In this document: one piece after another, positions 33,617-42,499 of the stretch
Layout of the letters: the number at the start of each line of letters is the position of its first letter
Position numbering within the stretch: position 1 is the first letter of the stretch
Assembly: GCA_963735115.1 (NCBI GenBank)
Contig: CAVTJR010000002.1
Location: forward strand, 434,001 to 498,000
Direction of reading: 5' to 3'
DNA length: 64,000 bases
Source: JAKACA01 sp963735115
GTDB taxonomy: Bacteria; Actinomycetota; Acidimicrobiia; Acidimicrobiales; Bog-793
The notes under the pieces: model-generated
The model's database searches: none
The model's input: only the letters and a program-made list of their open reading frames with translations
Told to the model about the DNA's origin: nothing
Made by a program: the position numbers and the translations under genes

Positions 33617-35037
33617 GCCCGACCCTCCTCCGTGTCGTTGTCGTGGTCCACCGCTTCGGCGGTCGGATCCTCGGTGCCACTGCCCTCGGCAGCGTCCTCC
33701 GTCGCCATCTCGGGATCCTCCGATGAGCCTTCGTGCTCCAGAAGCAACGTTCGGTCCATCGCGTTCCCCTGCTCATCGACGACTTCGACGTGGTCGAGCA
33801 GCCACTCGACCGCCTTCGAATTCCTGATATCAGAGCGTAGCCGCTCGAGTCCGGCTCCCTCCGCAACCTGACGAGCGACGTCGCTCACCGATCGGTCGGA
33901 CTCGTCGGCGAGGCGCTGAATCTCGGCCGCCAACTCATCGTCGCTGACCTCGAGCCCTTCGGCGTCGGCTACGGCGCGTAGCGCCAGGTCGGCACGAACC
34001 TGCTCCGTCGCCTGCCCCTTCAGCTCTGCGACGAGCTGGTCGGCATCCTGCTCCCGGGCGGTCAGGTACTGATCGAGGCTGATCTTGCGGGCCTCGAGCT
34101 GGCGGAGGAACGACGCCAGCAGCCGCTGGGTCGCCTCGTTGACGAGCGTCTCCGGCATGTCCTCCTGCACGAGGCCGGCGAGCGCTTCGATGGCCTGCTC
34201 GCGCATCGCCAAACGAGCCTGCAGCGTTCGCAGCGCCGTCATCCGCTTGCGCAGATCCGATTTCAGATCGGCGATGGTGTCGAACTCGGAGGCGTCCGAG
34301 GCCCAGGCGTCGTCCGCCGCCGGCAGCACCTTCTCCCGCACCTGCTTCACGAGGATCTTCAACTCGGCGCTACCGCCGGGGGCGTCGGTGGCGTCGAGGG
34401 CGAGGATGTCGCCCGCCTTGGCGCCCCGCAGCCGCTCGTCGGCCCCTTCGGCCAACATGCCCGAGCCGACCTCGTAGACGAAGTCGGACGTCGCGAGATC
34501 CTCGACAGGCTCACCGTCTCGGGTCGCTTGTACGTCGACGGTCACGACGTCGCCGTCTGCCGCCGGGCGGTCGACGTCGGAGAGCTCGGCGAACTGCTCG
34601 CGCATGCGGTCGATCTGGGCGTCGAGATCCTCGTCGCTCACCTCCGGCGACGGCACGGTCACGACGAGCCCGTCCCGCCCGGCGACGGAGACCTTCGGTC
34701 GTACCTCGACGACGGCGTCGAAGGCGAGCGGGCCCTCCTCCTCCCCGGAGGTGATGTCGATCTCGGGGGCGGCGATGGTGTCGAGGTCGGCTTCCTCTAC
34801 CGCCTGGGCGTAGTAGTCCGGCAGGGCGTGGCGGATGACCTCCTCCCGGATGGCTTTGCCCCCCATGCGGACCTCGAGCAGGCGCCGGGGCACTTTCCCG
34901 GGACGAAACCCGGGCACGCTCACCTCTCGCTGCAGCTTCCGGAAGGTGTCTTCGACGGCGGTCTTGAGCTCGTCCTCGTCGACCTCGACGGACAGCTTGA
35001 CCTTGTTTCCTTCGAGTATTTCAGCGGTGGAGCGCAT
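33613..35037 (-). CDS. tig: Trigger factor
   Basis: Ribosome-bound chaperone and prolyl isomerase, 474 residues. The ribosome-binding signature GFRPGKVPRRLLEVRMG is near residue 45, the FKBP-type PPIase lies around 155-245, and the helical C-terminal domain follows. The tail (about 430-474) is strongly acidic. ATG 35037 starts the conserved N-domain. First gene of tig-clpP-clpX, 14 bases after the DUF2254 gene. Confidence 0.97.
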   Translation of the reverse strand: MRSTAEILEGNKVKLSVEVDEDELKTAVEDTFRKLQREVSVPGFRPGKVPRRLLEVRMGGKAIREEVIRHALPDYYAQAVEEADLDTIAAPEIDITSGEEEGPLAFDAVVEVRPKVSVAGRDGLVVTVPSPEVSDEDLDAQIDRMREQFAELSDVDRPAADGDVVTVDVQATRDGEPVEDLATSDFVYEVGSGMLAEGADERLRGAKAGDILALDATDAPGGSAELKILVKQVREKVLPAADDAWASDASEFDTIADLKSDLRKRMTALRTLQARLAMREQAIEALAGLVQEDMPETLVNEATQRLLASFLRQLEARKISLDQYLTAREQDADQLVAELKGQATEQVRADLALRAVADAEGLEVSDDELAAEIQRLADESDRSVSDVARQVAEGAGLERLRSDIRNSKAVEWLLDHVEVVDEQGNAMDRTLLLEHEGSSEDPEMATEDAAEGSGTEDPTAEAVDHDNDTEEGRA

Positions 35038-35051
35038 ATGGCTCGGGGAGT

Positions 35052-36584
35052 CTACCGGTCGCTCGGAAGCCGGGCCGACAGCGGGTCGAGCGTCCCGCGG
35101 CCGTCCGACCGCGCCGAGACGGCCCCTTCCTCCGAAGCTTCGCCACCCTCGTCGTGTCCGCCGTGGCCGCCAGCGGCTGCGCCCTCGCTGGCGGACGGCT
35201 GGGCGAGGACACCGAGCAAGTGCTCGTAGCGGCCGACGATGTCGGAGAGGTCGTTCTCCTCGAGGCCGGCCTCCTCGGCTCCCCGCAGGATCATGTCGGC
35301 TTGGCGGAGCAGCGCTGCTCGCTGGGACCCCTCGGCGGCGTACTCGGCCACGTGCGAGATGGCGTCCAGCAGGCGGATGACGACCGCCGGCATGCGCCCG
35401 CCCGCCTGGCGGATCTTGTCGAAGGCGCGGTTCACCATCCGCTCGTAGCTGGGCGCGAACTCGATGAGGCGGATGACGCCGCCGCGGTCACGGTAGACGC
35501 CTTCGGACAGCACCCGCCCGGAGATGCGGCTGAGCCCTGCTGACAGCCAGTCGATGCAGGTGAGCGCCGTGAACGTGTCGTTGACGGCAGCCGAGAGGGC
35601 TCTGATGGCGATCTCGACGAGCTGGTCGATGGCAAAGACGGGGTCCTGGATGAGCGTGCGGTGAGGGCCGGTGACGTGGGAGCGCGCCAGCGCCTTTTCC
35701 ACCCGCGACGCTGCGGCCGCCGGCCAGATCGTCCCGAGGGGGCGTCCACCGACGACGAAGTGCCCGGGCCGGTGGGCCAGGCGGATGACGGCGCCGGCGT
35801 CCTCGGCGATGTCGACGAGTTGGCCGAAGGCGACGAACTGGAGGTACCCGCTCTCGAGTGCCGGCATGGTGACGCCCTGGGCGTCGAGCAGGCGCACGGT
35901 CTGGGAAACGTCCTCGGCTCCTGATGGGCGCTGCGAGGCGCCGGAGGACGCCTCGAGCGGAAACTCCGCGTCGATGGCCGAGAACAGGTCGCGGGCGATA
36001 CCGGCGATGACTTCGGGGAGCTGGATCGACTTGGCGATGTGGTGGATGAAGTAGATGAGGACGGCGACGTCGACGAATAGCAGCGCCTCGGCGACGGTGA
36101 TCGACAGGTTCGGGACGAAGTCACCGAGCGGGCCCGAGCTCGTCGAGATCGAGCCGAGGGCGAGCACGGAGTACACGAAGGTCGCCACCCAAACGCCGAG
36201 TGTCACCTGGTTGCCGACGTCGCGCACGAAGTTGCGCATCATCCGCGGCCCGAACTGCTGGGAGGCGAGCGTGAGGGCGAGGATCGTGATGGAGAACACG
36301 ACACCGACCACGGTGATGACCGCAGCCGCGATGGCGATGAGGACCTGGCGGGCGGCATCCGCGCTCGGCGTGCGGATCCAGAAGGGGTAGCTCAGGTGAT
36401 GGTGGTAGGCGGCGACGTCGAGGCCGTAGGTGACGGCGAACAGCCCGAGGCTGGCCACCACGAGGAGCGTCGGGACGAGCCACAGCGTCGTGCGCAGCTC
36501 CTCACGTTGCCAGCTCGCCTTGCGCAGGTTCTCGGGCAATAGGTGCCTGCGCCCCGTGCGTGCCACTGATTTGTCTCCTGGCAC
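35052..36584 (-). CDS. DUF2254 family membrane protein
   Basis: A 510-residue membrane protein of unknown function. About four spans lie in the first 190 residues (TTLWLVPTLLVVASLGLFAV, VLIAIAAAVITVVGVVFSITI, and others), with the family signature TLASQQFGPRMMRNFVRD between them. The remaining part is soluble, with AFDKIRQAGGRMPAVVIRLLDAI, and ends in a His/Gly/Glu-rich tail. GTG 36584 is the likely start. It sits just upstream of tig and may share its transcript, which is not a common pairing. Confidence 0.85.
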   Translation of the reverse strand: MPGDKSVARTGRRHLLPENLRKASWQREELRTTLWLVPTLLVVASLGLFAVTYGLDVAAYHHHLSYPFWIRTPSADAARQVLIAIAAAVITVVGVVFSITILALTLASQQFGPRMMRNFVRDVGNQVTLGVWVATFVYSVLALGSISTSSGPLGDFVPNLSITVAEALLFVDVAVLIYFIHHIAKSIQLPEVIAGIARDLFSAIDAEFPLEASSGASQRPSGAEDVSQTVRLLDAQGVTMPALESGYLQFVAFGQLVDIAEDAGAVIRLAHRPGHFVVGGRPLGTIWPAAAASRVEKALARSHVTGPHRTLIQDPVFAIDQLVEIAIRALSAAVNDTFTALTCIDWLSAGLSRISGRVLSEGVYRDRGGVIRLIEFAPSYERMVNRAFDKIRQAGGRMPAVVIRLLDAISHVAEYAAEGSQRAALLRQADMILRGAEEAGLEENDLSDIVGRYEHLLGVLAQPSASEGAAAGGHGGHDEGGEASEEGAVSARSDGRGTLDPLSARLPSDR

Positions 36585-36718
36585 CGTGCACCTCGGGACG
36601 GGTCGTGGGTCAGGCGGCTGTCCGCCCAGACCGATTCGATGCCGACCAGACTTCCCGGCGCTCCAGCCAGCAGCTTAGTGTGCATCGCCTCCTTCCTCGG
36701 GTGGAGACGGCCTCGCCG

Positions 36719-36724
36719 TATACT
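36719..36724 (+). promoter_or_regulatory. Candidate -10 box for tRNA-Pro
   Basis: TATACT ends ten bases before the first tRNA nucleotide, the right distance for a tRNA promoter. The -35 candidate (TTCCTC near 36694) is weak. Confidence 0.5.
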
Positions 36725-36733
36725 CCAGCGGTC

Positions 36734-36807
36734 CGGGGAGTAGCGCAGCTTGGCAGCGCGCCTGCTTTGGGAGCAGGAGGCCGCGGGTTCAAATCCCGCC
36801 TCCCCGA
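36734..36807 (+). tRNA. tRNA-Pro (TGG anticodon)
   Basis: A 74-base cloverleaf. The acceptor CGGGGAG pairs with CTCCCCG, the anticodon stem CCTGC/GCAGG encloses loop TTTGGGA with anticodon TGG, and the T-arm is CGGGTTCAAATCCCG. The CCA end is not encoded. It follows a clear -10 box. Confidence 0.93.
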
Positions 36808-36906
36808 CCGCCTCCCCGACACCGCCTCCCAGAAGCGTCGACTACCCCTTGGCAGGGTTGGTCGGCTGGCGAGTCAGGGCGCCGCGCCGTCATCTCAGGC
36901 GTCACC

Positions 36907-38557
36907 TCAGGCGTTGCGGATGCGGGCCGCTTCCTGCAGGTTGAAGATCTCGACGGAACGCTCCCGCATCTCGATCTTTCGTACCTTTCCCGTCACCGTC
37001 ATGGGGAAGTCGTCGGCAAGGTATACGTAGCGAGGGATCTTGTAATGAGCCAGCCGGCCGGTACAGAACTCTCGCAGCATCTCGGCCGTGATCGGCTCGG
37101 CCCCTTCACGCAGGCGAACCCACGCGCAGAGCTCCTCGCCGTACCGCTCGTCGGGGACGCCCACGACGTACACCTCGACGATGTCGGGATGCCCGTAGAG
37201 GAACTCCTCCAGCTCGCGCGGGTAGACGTTCTCACCCCCGCGGATGACCATGTCCTTGATGCGGCCGACGATGTTCACATAGCCGTCGTCGCGCATGATG
37301 GCCAGATCGCCCGTGTGCATCCAGCGGGCGGCGTCGATGGCCTCAGCCGTTTCCGTGGCGTTCTCCCAGTATCCGAGCATCACCGAGTAACCCCGCGTGC
37401 ACAGCTCCCCCGGCTCGCCTCGAGCCACCGTGAGGCCGCTGGCGGCGTCGACCACCTTCACCTCGAGGTGCGGCATGACCCGGCCGACGGTGGCCGTGCG
37501 GCGGTCGAGGTCGTCATCCATGCGAGTCTGGGTCGACACGGGCGACGTCTCGGTCATGCCATAACAGATCGATACCTCCTCCATGCTCATCTCGGAGATC
37601 ACCCGTTTCATCACCTCGATAGGGCAAGGAGAGCCCGCCATGATCCCCGTTCGCAGGCAGGAGAGGTCGAGCGAGGCAAGGCTCGGATGGTTGAGCTCGG
37701 CGATGAACATGGTCGGCACTCCGTACAGGGAGGTGCAGCGCTCCGCCGCCACCGCCTGCAGGGTCGCCCCCGGGTCGAAGGAGGGCGCCGGGATGACGAT
37801 GCAGGCGCCGTGCGAGGTGGCACCGAGGTTGCCCATGACCATCCCGAAGCAGTGATAAAAGGGCACGGGGAGGCAGACCCGGTCCTCCTCGGTGTAGCCG
37901 ATGAGCTCACCGACGAAATAACCGTTGTTCAAGATGTTGTGATGCGAGAGGGTGGCGCCTTTCGGGAAACCCGTCGTGCCGGAGGTGTACTGGATGTTGA
38001 TGGCGTCGTCGAAGCTCAAGGTGGCGGCCGTCTTCGCCAGGAGGCCGGCGGGCACCGACTCCGCAGCCGCCACGAGCGAGTCCCAGCTGTCAGTGCTTGC
38101 GACCACGACGTCGGTCAGGGCCGGGCAGTCGCCCCGCACTGCCTCCACCATGGCCGGGTAGTCGGAGCGCTCGTTCGCCTGCGCCGTGACGAGAAGCGAC
38201 ACCCCCGACCGATTGAGGGCGTAGCTGAGCTCGTGCACCCTGTAGGCCGGATTGACGTTCACGAGGATGGCACCGATCTTCGCAGTGGCGTACTGCACGA
38301 GCACCCATTCGGCCGTGTTCGGCGACCAGAATCCCGACCCGATCGCCCTTGGCCATCCCGCGAGCGAGCAGGGCGCGGGCGAGGACGTTCACGTCGTCGT
38401 CAAGTTGCCGGTAGGTCCAGCGCCTCCCCGTCGGCCGGTCGACGAGCGCCTCGCGGTCGCTGAAGCGCTCGACCGTCCGCTCGAGGTTCGCCCCGATCGT
38501 CTCGCCGAGCAACGGCATCGTAGACGGGCCGGACGCGTACGACAGCGCTGCGGACAT
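36907..38557 (-). pseudogene. Acyl-CoA synthetase (AMP-binding), split by a +1 frameshift
   Basis: Full-length fatty-acyl-CoA ligase in two frames. ATG 38557, behind an excellent GGGAGGT site, begins MSAALSYASGPSTMPLLGETIG and reads to GDRVGI. The rest (465 residues from 38304) begins LVQYATAKIGAILVNVNPAYR. One extra base near 38329-38332 breaks the join; removing it restores GDRVGIWSPNTAEWVLVQY. The C-terminal part has the ATP loop YTSGTTGFPKGA, the adenylate motif GYWENATETAEAID with HTGDLAIMRDDGY, and the catalytic Lys in MTVTGKVRK. Apart from the shift the gene looks functional, so a sequencing error is as likely as decay. Substrate chain length is not readable. Confidence 0.85.
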
Positions 38558-38680
38558 GCCACCTCCCTTGTTGCTGGGGACACCCGAGACGCTACGCCGC
38601 CGCGCCGCCCACGGCAGGCCCGCCGCCCAACGGTCGGGCTGCTGTCGCCGTCCGGGGCCTCCGGCGGCAAGGATGGGCCT

Positions 38681-39298
38681 GTGACGGAGGTGGAGGAGTT
38701 CCAACGCCTGTACGGCCCCTGGCAGCCGATGCGACCGGGAGAGGTGGCTTCGTTGTTGGAGGGCTGTGGGTTTCGATGGTGGGTTGCGGGTGGGTGGGCA
38801 CTGCAGGCGGCCGGCGCCGAGGCCCGCCAGCACGAGGACACGGACGTCACCGTGCTGCACCGCGACCTCGAGCCTCTACGCGACTGGCTGTCCGGTTTCC
38901 ACCTCTGGGAGGCCGATTCGGGATCGCTGCGGCCACTGCTGCCCGGCGAGGAGATGACGGACGGGCGTGAGCAGTTGTGGATGCGACGGAACGCATTCGA
39001 GCCCTGGCTGCTCGATATCCTCCTCTCGCCGTCGGAGGGAGACGACTGGCTGTACAAACGCAATCGCCAGATCCGCCTCGGGTTGGACGCCATCGGCCAC
39101 GCCGTTGACGGTGTGCCCTATCTGCAGCCAGAGCTCGTCCTGCTCTTCAAGGCACACCGCCGCCGCCCGAAAGACGAGCTCGATTTCGCCGCGGTGGCTC
39201 CCCGTCTCTCCCCCCCAGCTCGCGACTTTCTCATCGGCGCCCTTCGTTCGAGCGAGCCGGACTGCCCGTGGATCGGCGACCTCGAGGCATTCGCCTGA
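38681..39298 (+). CDS. Nucleotidyltransferase-fold protein (AadB-like)
   Basis: A 205-residue protein with the Pol-beta-type nucleotidyltransferase core: WWVAGGWALQ followed by the metal pair in HEDTDVTVL. The pattern resembles aminoglycoside 2''-adenylyltransferase and related amidotransferase-like proteins, but resistance cannot be claimed. GTG 38681 has AAGGA upstream and lies 123 bases from the divergent acyl-CoA ligase. Its last 68 bases overlap the end of the convergent phosphoesterase gene. Confidence 0.75.
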   Translation: MTEVEEFQRLYGPWQPMRPGEVASLLEGCGFRWWVAGGWALQAAGAEARQHEDTDVTVLHRDLEPLRDWLSGFHLWEADSGSLRPLLPGEEMTDGREQLWMRRNAFEPWLLDILLSPSEGDDWLYKRNRQIRLGLDAIGHAVDGVPYLQPELVLLFKAHRRRPKDELDFAAVAPRLSPPARDFLIGALRSSEPDCPWIGDLEAFA

Positions 39299-40847
39299 AC
39301 CGGCTCAGGTCTCTTGTACCGGCATCACTTGCATGCGAGGCGCTAGAATCCGACGGGGTCGGGGTGTTCAACTCGATCTGCTGCATGGCGGTGCACTCCC
39401 TCCCCACCACGATGGCGTCCAAAGGGGTCTCTGGCAACGATGGCAGGCCACTGACAGCTGCGGACAGATGGAGGCTCTCGGTGAGATCGCTCGTGGCTTG
39501 CCGGCGCCAGGCAGACAGGTTCGGGACGGGCACGCCGAAGCGCTCCTCAAGAAACCTCAGCTGCGACGTGTGGTCCGACACCTTCGAGAAGACGTGCCCA
39601 CCCCGCGAAAAGGGCGAGACGACGAGCATCGGAACTCGGATCCCGAGACCGATGGGGCCGCGGATGCCGCCGGCCGAGGCGGGGAGCGGGTCGACGGTGA
39701 GGTACTCACCGGGCGTGCCGGCAGGGGGCGTCAGAGGCGCCACGTGATCGAAGAAGCCGTCGTTCTCGTCGTAGGACAGGAACAGCACCGTTTTCGCCCA
39801 CACCCGGGGGTTCGAGGCGAGAGCCTCGAGCACCCTGTGGGTGTAGTACTCGCCGCGCGCCGGTGGGGCGGGCGGGTGCTCGGACATGTCTTGGGGCAGC
39901 GTGGGCGCGACCAGCCACGAGACGGCGGGCAGGGTGCCGTTTCCGATGTCGCGCACGAAATCCCCCGGGAACGTGGAGGCGAAGGCCGCTTGGTGAAGAC
40001 GCGTTGAGGGATCTCGATACTGCCGGAAGTAGAGCAGTCGGTTGTTGGAAACGGCCATCGACAGGCCGCTCTCCGGGGCGTACTCGGATCCGGGCGGGTT
40101 GTAGACGCGCCAGGAGATGCCGTAGTCGTCCAAGACCTCCGGCATGGTCGGCCACGACACCGACCACTTGGCGGACTCGAGCTCGTCCGTCGTGATGATC
40201 GGGCCTCCCCCTCGCCCGTCGGGATCGTTCGTCGCCGACATCCAGAACAAGCGGTTGGGATCCGTCGGCCCGAGTACCGAGCAGTGGTAGGCATCGCAGA
40301 GCGTGAAAGCGTCGGCGAGGGCGTAGTAGAAGGGCAGGTCCTCGCGCTCGTAGTAGCCCATGGTGAGCACGCCGTTCTCGGGGCCTTCGTAGGACGCCGA
40401 CGTGTGCGTGGTGACGAAAGCGGTCATCTGCCCGCCGTTCCAACAGGAGTGCTGCGCCGGCCATGCATGCGAGAGATCGAAGGTGCACTCCGCATCCGTG
40501 CGGGCTGTGTCGAGGTGAAACGGGAGAAGGCGCCCGACGGGAGGCAGCGTGCGGTTCGACGGCCAGGGCTGGGCGAACACACCCGGATCACCGGCCGGGT
40601 GGTCGTCGAACCCTCGCACTCCCCTGTAGGTCCCGAAGTAATGGTCGAAGGAACGGTTCTCCTGCATGAGCATGACGACGTGCTCGATCGCTCCGAGATC
40701 GGAGCCGGCCGGCTCGACGGCGGCGGCCCTTTGCACCGTCTTCGCGGTCGGAGAGCAAGCCGACAGCAGAGCGCCAGCGGCGCCGGCGGCGCCGGCGGCG
40801 GCGGCGGCTCCGAGGAATCGGCGGCGATCCATGCGGCCGTTGGTCAT
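39231..40847 (-). CDS. Tat-exported phospholipase C-like phosphoesterase
   Basis: A 538-residue secreted enzyme of the phosphoesterase/acid phosphatase AcpA-PlcC family. The Tat signal is MDRRRFLG, followed by an Ala/Gly-rich hydrophobic stretch and lipobox-like LLSAC at the end, so it may be a lipoprotein. The mature part opens with HVVMLMQENRSFDHYFGTY, which carries the conserved metal and nucleophile region, and later has LFLSYDENDGFFDHV and RVPMLVVSPFSRGG. ATG 40847 overlaps the preceding stop as ATGA. Mycobacterial PlcA-C enzymes belong to this family; the lipid substrate here is unknown. Confidence 0.88.
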   Translation of the reverse strand: MTNGRMDRRRFLGAAAAAGAAGAAGALLSACSPTAKTVQRAAAVEPAGSDLGAIEHVVMLMQENRSFDHYFGTYRGVRGFDDHPAGDPGVFAQPWPSNRTLPPVGRLLPFHLDTARTDAECTFDLSHAWPAQHSCWNGGQMTAFVTTHTSASYEGPENGVLTMGYYEREDLPFYYALADAFTLCDAYHCSVLGPTDPNRLFWMSATNDPDGRGGGPIITTDELESAKWSVSWPTMPEVLDDYGISWRVYNPPGSEYAPESGLSMAVSNNRLLYFRQYRDPSTRLHQAAFASTFPGDFVRDIGNGTLPAVSWLVAPTLPQDMSEHPPAPPARGEYYTHRVLEALASNPRVWAKTVLFLSYDENDGFFDHVAPLTPPAGTPGEYLTVDPLPASAGGIRGPIGLGIRVPMLVVSPFSRGGHVFSKVSDHTSQLRFLEERFGVPVPNLSAWRRQATSDLTESLHLSAAVSGLPSLPETPLDAIVVGRECTAMQQIELNTPTPSDSSASHASDAGTRDLSRFRRMPRGRRSTGSPARSNEGRR

Positions 40848-41482
40848 CCTGTGCCCGGCCCCTGGACCGACACCCGGAGGCCACCCTCGGCGACGAGGGC
40901 GTCCCTGAGGCGACGGAGGTTCGCTCGCCATTCCTCCGCCGACCGTTTCGGAAGCACGTCCTCCCAGATCGTGAGGCAGGAGCCGCGGGTCTGCACGAGA
41001 CCGGCCGGACGAGCGAAGAACCAGAGATGGAAGTGGGCCGAGCCGTCGCCGTAGCGGTACACATGCACCCTGCCAACGCCCTCCACCGACCGGACCGCCC
41101 GCTCGATGCGGCAAGTGAGCGGGCCGAGCTCGAGCGCACGCTCCGGCGGAAGGGTGTCGAGATCCACGTGCTCGACCGTTTCGAGGAGCACGACGGCAGG
41201 CACGCTGCGGGGCCCGGGGTCGGTGAGGCGCCAGTGCGCTGCCTCGAGCAGGACCGCCTCCGGGCGCGGCGAGCACTGAAAACATGGGCGTCCCCCCGGT
41301 TCGCCGGCACGAGCGGGCTCCGGAAACACGGGGGCTTCCAGCCGCTTCACTCTCATCTCCCCCTCGAAAGGGAAGATGTCCCAGTCGCTCATATCAGGAA
41401 GCGGCAAGCGGCCGTCGGCGTCCTCGCGCCGGCGGACATCCTCGACGACCCGCCGGATGGCCGGCGGGAGCTCTTCGGTCAC
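40844..41482 (-). CDS. HIT-like protein, coupled to the phosphoesterase
   Basis: About 212 residues. Near residue 150 a histidine cluster (AHFHLWFF) preceded by VHVYRYGDGS resembles the histidine triad of HIT-fold nucleotide hydrolases, and a CFQC pair lies near residue 68. The motif is not a textbook HxHxHxx, so activity is uncertain. I prefer GTG 41482 (VTEELPPAIRR); GTG 41509 gives nine more residues. The stop overlaps the phosphoesterase start. Confidence 0.6.
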   Translation of the reverse strand: MTEELPPAIRRVVEDVRRREDADGRLPLPDMSDWDIFPFEGEMRVKRLEAPVFPEPARAGEPGGRPCFQCSPRPEAVLLEAAHWRLTDPGPRSVPAVVLLETVEHVDLDTLPPERALELGPLTCRIERAVRSVEGVGRVHVYRYGDGSAHFHLWFFARPAGLVQTRGSCLTIWEDVLPKRSAEEWRANLRRLRDALVAEGGLRVSVQGPGTG

Positions 41483-41564
41483 GACGGCTGAGCCTAGAGG
41501 CGACCTCACCGTGGAACCGGTGTGCTGGCGCTGCAGCAGTGGCCTAGGTTTCTCCGGAGTGTCG

Positions 41565-42041
41565 ATGTCACCCTATGTCCGCGCCCTGCGCGACGCTGTC
41601 GGTGACCAGCTGATCCTGCTGCCGGCCGCCGTCGTGCTCCCGCGCGACGAGGAGGACCGCCTTCTCCTCGTCCGCCACGCCGACACGGGGTTGTGGGGCT
41701 TGGTCGGCGGTGCCGTTGAACCAGGCGAGTCTCCTGCAATGGCGGCGAGGCGCGAATGCGAGGAGGAGACTGGGCTGCAGATCGAGCTCGGACCCATCGT
41801 GGCGGCGGTCGGCGGGGAGCGTTTCGAGGTGACGTATGGGAACGGAGACCGGGTCGCCTACGTGGCGACCGTGTTCGAGGCCCGCGTCGTGTGCGGTGAT
41901 CTTCGGCCCGACGGCGTCGAGGTGGACGCGGCCGAATGGTTCACAGTGCCCCGCCTGGGGACGGCGACGCTCAACCCGTTTTGCGTGAACCTCTTGAGTG
42001 ATCTCGGAATTCTGCCGGACCGAAGCAGTGCCGGCACCTGA
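41565..42041 (+). CDS. NUDIX hydrolase
   Basis: A 158-residue NUDIX enzyme. The box spans about residues 45-67: GGAVEPGESPAMAARRECEEETGL, with the REcEEtGL metal-binding helix complete. These enzymes cleave nucleoside diphosphate-X compounds; the substrate is not evident. ATG 41565 has GGAG six bases before it. It diverges from the HIT-like gene and is followed by tRNA-Gly. Confidence 0.85.
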   Translation: MSPYVRALRDAVGDQLILLPAAVVLPRDEEDRLLLVRHADTGLWGLVGGAVEPGESPAMAARRECEEETGLQIELGPIVAAVGGERFEVTYGNGDRVAYVATVFEARVVCGDLRPDGVEVDAAEWFTVPRLGTATLNPFCVNLLSDLGILPDRSSAGT

Positions 42042-42110
42042 ATCCGTCCCGCTCGGCGGGCGACGCGCAATGCGTTCGGCATCCCCCAGCCTCTGTTGGA
42101 CGACCCGTAG

Positions 42111-42134
42111 AGGATCCGGCGCCGGCGGGATCCT
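42111..42134 (+). terminator. Inverted repeat between the NUDIX gene and tRNA-Gly
   Basis: AGGATCC (42111-42117) and GGATCCT (42128-42134) form a perfect 7-bp arm pair around a GC-rich ten-base loop. No T tract follows. It could end the NUDIX transcript just before the tRNA promoter. Confidence 0.4.
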
Positions 42135-42155
42135 CAGCTATCGTGATCGCCGCCC

Positions 42156-42229
<74 letters not shown>

Positions 42230-42311
42230 CCCCGTTTTCACTGGTCACGAGCTTGTGCGGTGCCCGGACCGGCCAGCGACTTGGGCGGCGTGACCCGAAC
42301 GTGACCTCACG

Positions 42312-42338
42312 AATCGGCGCCAATCGGCGCCAATCGGC
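42312..42338 (+). repeat. Short 10-bp tandem repeat downstream of tRNA-Gly
   Basis: AATCGGCGCC occurs twice in tandem followed by a partial third copy AATCGGC. It lies in the 270-base gap between tRNA-Gly and the ABC fusion gene, which shows no gene on either strand. Confidence 0.7.
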
Positions 42339-42499
42339 TCGGTTTCGAAATCTTACGCGACGGGCAACTCACCGGAGCGCCGGGCGTCCCCGTGACGTCG
42401 CGTGCGGGCAGGCGCGGCGACCTGCAGCTGGTGGCTTACACGGTGCCTTAAGTCGACGTCGAGTCAAGCGTTCGTCCCCCCGCCGCCGGCTCGCCCGCT

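Noticed and set aside
42312..42338. CRISPR-like repeat
   Set aside because: The repeats are only 10 bases and directly adjacent, with no spacers and no cas genes.
42230..42499. Integrase gene or attachment core next to tRNA-Gly
   Set aside because: No integrase motifs are found, and the 3' end of tRNA-Gly is not repeated downstream in the window as far as I can see.
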